Assembly: GCF_033568475.1 (NCBI RefSeq)
Contig: NC_133122.1
Location: forward strand, 14,698,763-14,762,762
Direction of reading: 5' to 3'
Length of the DNA stretch: 64,000 nucleotides
DNA from: Henckelia pumila
Lineage: Eukaryota > Streptophyta > Magnoliopsida > Lamiales > Gesneriaceae
Below the pieces are notes generated by a model. The model worked only from the letters and a program-made list of their open reading frames with translations. It was not told the origin of the DNA and made no database searches. Each line of letters begins with the position of its first letter. The stretch's first letter is position 1. Positions 57,218 through 64,000 of this stretch are shown in pieces. The translations under genes were made by a program, and so were the position numbers.

Positions 57218-58402
57218 ATGCCACCGAAAACCAAAGGGAAAGGAGCAATTTCTTCGTCCTCTGCTGCTTCATATGATAGACACAGATTTTGGAATGCCAC
57301 AGCAGAGGAGTATTGTTTTGATGTCATGGAGCGAGGGATGCACAAAGAAAGAGGAATGAGTTTGAGAGAGCATAGTGCACCGGCGTTAATTGAAGCAAAG
57401 AGAAGAGGTTGGGAGACATTTGTTAGGAGTCCACCAGATGCTGTTATATCATTGATTCATGAGTTTTATGAAAATTTGATGGTCAAAGACGTGAATCTGA
57501 AAGTTCGAGTTCGAGGGAAATTGGTGCCTTTTGATAAGAGTACAATTAACCGTCTCTATGAAATGCCGGATTTGGACATTGCAGATGATGAGTATGAGGT
57601 ATTTAAGAATCAGTCATATCCAGATAACATTGTACTTTAGACCTTGTGTGAGGATGGGGCGGAATGGAAGAAGAATGCGAAGGATGAAGTTGTTACATTT
57701 CCATCCATATTTCTTCGACGAGAAGCGAATAATTGGCATGAGTTTGTGGCTGCCAGGATGTTGTCATCTGGGCATACATCCGATGTGACTAAGGTTAGAG
57801 CTGGACTGGTGTACTGCATTGTGACAGGGAAATCCGTTGATGTTGGGAGAGTAATTCAGGAGTCTATTATTGCTGCAGTTAGGGGTTCCTCGACTATCAG
57901 TTTACCCCACTCGTCTTTGATTACTCAAATTTGCCGGTTAGCTGGTGTTGTGTGGGATGATACAGAGCAGATTCTTCCAATTCGAGGTCCTATAAGAATT
58001 ACTGGTGCATTGAGACGGGACAAGAAGAAGAAAGCAGCCAGTACTTCTGAACAGGCAGCTGAACCACCGCAACCCTCGGAGCCACTACCACACTTTGAGC
58101 CAGCACCTTCCCATTTGGAAGGACTTATGTCACTACCGACACATCCGGCCCCTGAGTATTCTACTCGTGATGATTCTACGGCCGTGCTTTCTCAGATGAA
58201 GAAGCAGTGGAGGATGATGCGAGCACATATGACATATATGCATGACTTCACTGCCGCTCTTGCCCAGAATTATCCGCCCACTGTTGTGCCTTATCCAGCT
58301 CCTCCGCAGTGGTCTTCTGATGATACTGCTGCTGCTGCACCTTCGTTCCATGGAGATGATGATGATGACGCCGAGTCCTTATGCTCGGTGTCGAAGGTAT
58401 GA
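57218..58402 (+). pseudogene. Plant transposon protein ORF (Athila-type late ORF), one stop
   Basis: It starts MPPKTKGKGAISSSSAASYD and has a conserved core resembling the putative plant transposon protein domain found in Athila-type elements (RGWETFVRSPPDAVISLIHE, VRVRGKLVPFDKSTINRLYE, RAGLVYCIVTGKSVDVGRVI). A proline-rich region follows and an acidic DDDDD tail. A TAG at 57638-57640 interrupts the frame, which then continues in register. Its role is unknown. No transmembrane segment is evident, so an envelope role is not supported by this sequence. Confidence 0.75.
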
Positions 58403-59991
58403 GTCCCTTGTTCTTTTTATTGTTTTTAATCATTAGGGACAATGATTACATTAAGTTTGGGGGGAGAATTAGTTTTTGATTTAGTGATTTAGTTGTTTGG
58501 TTGATAGTTGAGTAGTTGAATTTTATTGTGTGCTTTATAGATAAAATTTTTAATTGTTGTTTTTGTTGAGTTGAGTTGAATTGAGTTGAGAAAGAAATGG
58601 ATGCATGGCCAATGAAAAATATTTTTATGCTGTAACTGAAATCCATGATTGTCTACCTGTCTGACAAATATTTTTGAAAAAAATGGAACCAATTAGATGA
58701 ACAATTTCCTATATACTCTGTGATTAATGCTTGAATCTGATTTTTGAGACATACAAACATAGATATGATTGAGGCATTGTTTGAAATTTTTGGGCCTAAT
58801 TTTCATTGAATTTATCCTTAGTTGCCCATTTGAGCTACACGTATATTAGTACTTTGAGGTACAAAATTCTGAATTTGTTGTGAAAATCATCTTTAACTGC
58901 TGATGATTATTCTTTTTCTGCACTGATTGAATTTGTATGATTTAATTATGGATTGAGACTTGTCTAGAACTAGTTCGGACACTCTTCGAGGCGAAATACG
59001 GGCAAAACTGAGATTAGGAATGATTTAGGCGATTTTTCTGAATTCGTTTGAGCCTTTCAAGCTACCTATTACTATTTTATCCCTAGTACCTTGTTTGAGC
59101 TTTATTTGAAAATCGAATGGCATGCGTGTAAACGTGTGATTATACCCCCATTCGTCATTATTTCAAGGTCCTACATTGACTACCTAATTAGCCTAAACAC
59201 TATTTCCTACCTTTAAAGGAGTAATTTGAATGCTAAAATGTTTTATGCTCCTAGTTTTATATGTCAAAAAATTGAATGGTGTGGTGGTGAATTGAAAAGA
59301 AAAAAATTAAAAAAGGTAGTAGTGAAAGAAAGAAAAAAAAAATTTCTGAAAAGAAGAGTTGTGAAAAAGTTGAGAAATGAAGTGAATTGAAATAGAAGTG
59401 AAATTGTGAATGAAAAAGGAGTCGTAATTGAGTTTGATAATATGAATTACTCCTTATTTTGAATTCTTATCCTTCATTTGTAGCCATGAGCCAGGCCTTA
59501 CATTATAAGCTGAATAAGTCCTATTGATCGAGTCTCAGTTGCCCAATATACTAGTGGAGAAGAGTTGCGAGAATTTAGCATATGGACTGTTGATTGATGC
59601 TTTTAATGATTATGAATTTTGATCTAAACACTTACACGTTTATTCTTTGCATTTACCTAATTGTGAGTGTTTTTGATTAATATCCTATATTTGATCCTAT
59701 GCTATCCTTGAAAAGTCCTCATGATCTATGAATGTTTGAATTGAATTTGGAGAATGGTGTTTTGAACTTGAGTTGCGGAGATTGTGAGTTTATGCAGTTA
59801 TTATTTTGTGATTGGCTAAAACTTTCAAGTGTTAGTAGGTTGGATATGATTTGGATTTGATATTTTTGAAATCATTGTTGAGGCCATTGTTCCATAATAT
59901 TTCTTGACTATTTTTGTGGGTTTGATAGAATGAGTTGTTGGAATTTAATAGTTTTGCTCGGGACTAGCAAAAGTCTAAGTTTGGGGGTATT
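58403..59991 (+). other. Non-coding 3' region of the Athila-like element
   Basis: No open frame with a recognisable domain is present. A second G-rich purine tract (TTAAGTTTGGGGGGAG, 58451-58466) lies about 1.5 kb before the true one at 59978. Such extra tracts are known in Athila elements. Confidence 0.6.
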
Positions 59992-61368
59992 TGATAAGTG
60001 TATTTTATACACTTAATTTATATATGATTTTAATTGTTAAATATTTGTTTCGAGCAGATTTATGTGGGTATTGTGTTGTTTTTTGTGATTGTAGGAAATT
60101 ATGGAGATTTTGTGAATTATGGAATTTTGAGGAGAAAAATAAGAAGTTTAGAAGAGAAAGAAGAAAAGAAAAGAAAAGAAACGTACAGACAAAGAAGATG
60201 AATAGTGATGGGCTTCAACTATTGGGCCTTAATTGATTAGCGCTTCTTTAAGCGCTAATGGGAAAGAAAGCAAGCGCTATCGCGCTTCAGAGGAGAATAT
60301 TGAGAAACCTCGATAGAGGGTTATACGCGGGCGCGTGATTTCTGGAGTGGGCGCTTGTCGCCAATTTCTGAACTTGGAAATATTTTATCGGAAGGAAACT
60401 TCTATATTTTGTGGGCTTTTGAGTGGGCTTTGGGAGACGATATAAAAGGCAATTTTTCATCAGACTAAAGGGAGCCGCCGCAACAATTACGTAGACATCA
60501 GAGATTGATCGAGATTTTTCTGGGATTTTCTAGAGCTTCATCGTGAAGAACGAAGACGGAGTTTGATAGACCGGACACGGCGTCGACGACGGATTTGTTT
60601 ATTTTATCTTTTATTTTATTCTGAATATGTTTGAATTTATTAATTATTGTTTTCACAATTTTATTATGAACTAATTTTTATAGTCTAGAGGTCGGATGGA
60701 ACCTGGTGTAGACACTTTCTTGAATTCTTGATTTTATTGGATTGAATTTCTTCTAGATTAATTGTTTTTTCTAGAATTGATTGTCTTTTCAATTATCTGA
60801 TCAATAATTGATTTGTAATATTTATTTGAAATCTGGCACTCGGGAGAGGAGATTTTGAATAGGACCAATGGAAAATACACTGTTAATTGTTTATCTGACT
60901 CGGGAGAGCTTATAACTTTAACAGAGCTTTTTAAAAGAGAACATAGTTTTGAATTGATCACTGCAAGTATATTCTTAATAGGGATATTGGAATTGAATTG
61001 TAGTTGATATATTTTATTCGGCACTCGGGAGAGAGAATAATACACGTAAGTGTTCTTGGCTATTAATTCTTTGAAATTCATGAAGATTAATTAATTAGGA
61101 ATGATTGTTGTTGAAACCAGGTGAAATCTATACCTCTAGACCATTTTCTCTGATTGATTATTCCTGAAAGTTGTTTGCGTGCTATCTAAAATCAACTGAT
61201 TATTTATTTTAATTGCAAAATTCTTGATTATTGATTTTCTAGATAAAGTTTGGACTATTCTAATTACAAGCACTATTATTTTCATTTTACTCCCTGAGGG
61301 ATCGATACTTGATTTTATCACTATATTAAAACTTGACACTCGTACGCTTGCGAGAAATATTCACAACA
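59992..61368 (+). repeat. 3' LTR of Athila-like element
   Basis: This 1,377-bp copy follows a G-rich purine tract (AGTTTGGGGGTATT, 59978-59991). It carries a roughly 12-base extra piece (TGTCGCCAA region near 60356) compared with the left LTR. Confidence 0.93.
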
Positions 61369-61373
61369 ATCAT

Positions 61374-62149
61374 TCAATAAGCTCTAAAAGCCTTAACTAA
61401 GCTATTGCATACTCCTAAATAATTTAAGGAGATCATAGCTATACCTACGTCCGTCGTTAGCCCACTGATGGCGACTATCCCGCAACTAGGGGCACACCTC
61501 TGCTGCAGCTCCACAGCCTCGAGCACTACTCCGCTACACGAGCGCTGCTCCGCTACTCAAGCACTGCTCCGCTACTATGTCAGACACTGTCTGACTATAC
61601 TAAAATATATTCCCTACTCCAACTCTAAAATAAGAGTACCCAAAGCCCTAAAATAGAGCTACTAGGCAAAGGAGAGGAACTCGGAATTGGCAAGAAATGA
61701 GGAGCTCGGACCTCATATTTATAGGCATCGATCGGAAGCTCCGTTCCTCGATCGGAAGCTCCGTTCCTCGATCGGAAGCTCCGAACGTGTAGATCGGAAG
61801 CTCCGTTCCCCCGATCGGAAGCTTCATTTGCTACGTGTCAATTCGGTCCACATGCAACCATACACCTGTCACCGACAGCCATCGAAAGCTCCGATCCTGA
61901 TCGGACGTTCCGATCTCCCTGTTTCCGATGTGGTTCCGAACTCACCAAGATCGGAAGTTCCAATCCTGGATCGGTGGTTCCGATCCCACTCGAATCTTGG
62001 GACCCTCCAAACCATTTTCGAGTGTTCTGGATCCATTTCTGGACTCCGTTAACCCTTCTGGAATTTCTTTAATCATGTTTTACTTAATCTAAACATAATT
62101 ACACGATTAAATACTTATAAATCGTTAATTCTGGATACGGGCTACTACA
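61374..62149 (-). repeat. 3' LTR of Tekay copy 3, right piece with palindrome array
   Basis: This U3 part contains at least nine GATCGGAAGCTCCG-like units (61729-61995) and, just downstream in minus-strand sense, a TATA box (CCTATAAATATG, about 61714-61725). The arrangement mirrors that of Tekay copy 1, although the repeat consensus differs. Confidence 0.85.
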
Positions 62150-62214
62150 TTCTTCCCCACTTAAGATATTTCGTCCTCGAAATCAGATCTTAAGTACCGA
62201 ATGAAAACAACTCA

Positions 62215-63497
62215 GGATGTTCTGAACACATCCTTCTCTCAAGTTCCCAAATAGCTTCCTCAGTACTTCAATGTCGTCATTGAACTATCAATCAGAGGAA
62301 TAACTTTATTATGCAAGACCTTATCCTTATGATCCAGGATACGAGTAGGTCTTTCCACGTAAATCAAATCAGTATCCTCTTGAATCTCAGACCACTGCAG
62401 AATATGAGACTGATCCACCACATATCGTCGCAATAGAGATACGTGAAATACTTTGTGAATACTGGGAAAATAAGGTAGCAAAGCTAGCCGATAATCCAAA
62501 TTGCCAATGCTCTCGAACGAACCATAAACCTAGGAGATAACTTGCCCTTAAGGCCAAATCTGAGAATCCTGCAGAAAGGTGACATTCTCAGAGTTACTTT
62601 CTCCCCCAGCATCAAGCTGCAAAGGCTCATGCTTAGTATCTGGCATAGCTGTCCCGACGATCCTGTGCATTCTTAATCCGTTTCTTGGTCTGATCAACTA
62701 TGTCTGCTATTTGCTGGACTAACTCCAGTCCTTCAGTCTGTCTCTCCCCCACTTCTCCCCTAGAAGGGTGGAGTATGACAATGTCATCCGTACAACGCCT
62801 CAAATGGTGTCATCCCAAAGCTACTATGATAGCTGTTGTTGTATGCGAACTCATCAATGGCAACTGATCCTGCCAGACTGAACCAAAATCTATAACACAT
62901 GCTCGCAGCATATCCTTCAAAGTAAGGATTGTGCGCTCTGACTGACCATCTGTCTTCAGATGATATGTATTACTCAAACTGAGAGTAATGACCATTACAC
63001 GTCGAACCCTCCCCCAAAATCTGGAAGTAAACCCGGGGCCTCGATCACTGATAATGCTCATAGGCACTCCATGAAGTCGATCGATCTCCTGAATACATAA
63101 CCGAGTCAAAACGATCCACATTGTACTCTCGGCTACAGAAAATGAAATGCGCTGACTTGGTGAGTCCGTCCACCACAACCCAGATAGCATCACAATTCCT
63201 CGAGGATACCGGAAAATGGGTCACAAAAAGTCCATCGTGATAACTCCCATTTCCCACTCAGGAATAGGCAGACTGTGAAGCAAACCTCCAGGTCGTCGGT
63301 GCTCTGCCTTGACCTGCTGACACACCAAATATCTCGAGACAAATTGATAAACATAGCATTTCATTCCCTTTCATCCGAACCGAGTACGTAGATCTTTGCA
63401 CAACCTGTTGCTTCCCCGGATGAATACTTAACTTAGCGCGATGCGCCTCCAAAGAATAAATCTCAAGAAATCCACTGGAAGCATCCAAACTAATCAT
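62215..63497 (-). pseudogene. Degenerate integrase and chromodomain-like tail, Tekay copy 3
   Basis: Fragments on several minus-strand frames give SIHPGKQQ and [20 protein letters not shown] (zinc region), [54 protein letters not shown] (core), and VFHVSLLRRYVVDQSHILQW (tail). Many frameshifts and stops break it, more than in copy 1. Beyond 63500 the sequence is still element-like, but no clear domain is readable. Confidence 0.75.
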
Positions 63498-64000
63498 TCC
63501 GATTAACAGTCTTTAAAATTTGTCCACTGACAATCCTTGGACAATCACTGAATCCTATTTCCCATGCTGAATCAATCATTGCTAAAACCAAGCAATGCTC
63601 AAATCAAAATCCATCAATGGTAATCTCAGCAACGCTGTCAGCGAACTACGATCACAAGAGCCACCCTATGACCACTTTCGTGATCCATAGAATCCAAAAG
63701 TCCAGATCTCCGCATTCCGGAAGATCCTTAGCGATGAAGAATCCCCTAAATACACTTGAATCGCTATATCAAGCATACAATACTTAAAGTACTATTTCCA
63801 GCACTTGTTGATTCACTACATCCCAAATCAACACCGATTGGAATAATATGATCGATCAAGTCAATCTACTGTAGCTCTCGATCTTCCTGACGATATCGAC
63901 CATAGTCAGACGATCACAGATCAATGAACTCTCATGGATGATCAATATCGATGATCTCCCTGCCACACGTCCGCAGATCCCAAATACTTGGAATCAAAAG

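Larger units (their letters stand above)
52390..61368 (+). mobile_element. Athila-like Ty3-gypsy element lacking RT and integrase
   Basis: The element is 8,979 bp with LTRs 52390-53754 and 59992-61368 and a perfect ATCAT duplication. The primer-binding site TGGCGCCATTGCCGGGGA (53761-53778) is that of Athila/Tat elements, complementary to tRNA-Asp. It codes gag and protease (53893-56130) and a late ORF (57218-58402), but RT, RNase H and integrase are absent. LTR differences are about a dozen substitutions and a few indels by eye, so insertion is recent. It must have moved with enzymes from an autonomous relative. It splits the LTR of Tekay copy 3. Confidence 0.92.
51625..64000 (-). mobile_element. 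Tekay/Del-like gypsy element (copy 3), incomplete at window edge
   Basis: The 3' LTR is 51625-62149, beginning TGTAGTGACCCGACC and ending GCTACTACA, split by the Athila-like insertion (52390-61368). Removing that and one 5-bp duplication leaves a 1,541-bp LTR. A purine tract follows (62150-62163; minus strand GTGGGGAAGAA), then degenerate chromodomain and integrase sequence on the minus strand. The rest and the 5' LTR lie beyond 64000. Confidence 0.85.

Noticed and set aside
57218..58402. Envelope protein in the Athila-like element
   Set aside because: No signal peptide or membrane-spanning hydrophobic segment is visible; the core resembles the plant transposon protein domain instead.

Overview
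This is a plant nuclear window, almost certainly from a eudicot. It has GT-AG introns, a complete 32-exon UBP12/UBP13-type ubiquitin protease gene, a cytosolic-type tRNA-Arg(CCU) gene, a SAM-domain gene and many plant-type transposable elements. The style of the repeats suggests an asterid (perhaps Lamiales), but that is a weak inference. The base sequence is AT-rich, and apart from the genes most of it is mobile DNA, much of it nested.

Layout from left to right. (1) 552-8857: a small non-autonomous hAT-type element (ends 560 and 8849, 8-bp target duplication) interrupted by a 7.56-kb Tekay/Del-type Ty3-gypsy element on the minus strand (813-8372, duplication TTTAA). (2) 8858-11913: AT-rich intergenic DNA with two small inverted-repeat elements. 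(3) 11914-23643: a Ty1-copia element on the plus strand (duplication ATATG). It is split inside its reverse transcriptase by a 5.5-kb, internally inverted Tekay-type element (16539-22042, also ATATG). (4) 23851-37948: the UBP12/13-like gene, apparently intact (1,122 codons). It carries small transposons in introns 16 and 23, and its start codon lies only 207 bp from the copia 3' LTR. (5) 38-41 kb: 3' flank, tandem repeats and the tRNA gene. (6) 41563-42323, with likely upstream exon(s) further right: a SAM-domain protein gene on the minus strand. (7) 44250-51237: a MITE abutting a probable Helitron (minus strand) that holds a FAR1-like fragment and other exon-like pieces. (8) 51625-64000: the LTR and part of the interior of a third Tekay-type element (minus strand, running off the window). 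Its LTR is split by a 9-kb Athila-like element (52390-61368) that has gag-protease and a late ORF but no reverse transcriptase or integrase.

Functionally, only the UBP gene, the tRNA gene and the SAM-domain gene look like working host genes. No retroelement pol is intact; the copia gag frame is open. The most interesting signals are: arrays of near-palindromic motifs lying just upstream of the TATA box in the LTRs of three separate gypsy elements; the inverted interior of the second Tekay element; a candidate spliceosomal intron between gag and protease in that same element; three consecutive GC-rich hairpins in its LTR; the replacement of pol by a GCGC-rich repeat array in the Athila-like element; and the copia LTR sitting in the UBP12 promoter. 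All coordinates and motif matches were read by eye. Family names rest on recognised motifs, not on database searches.
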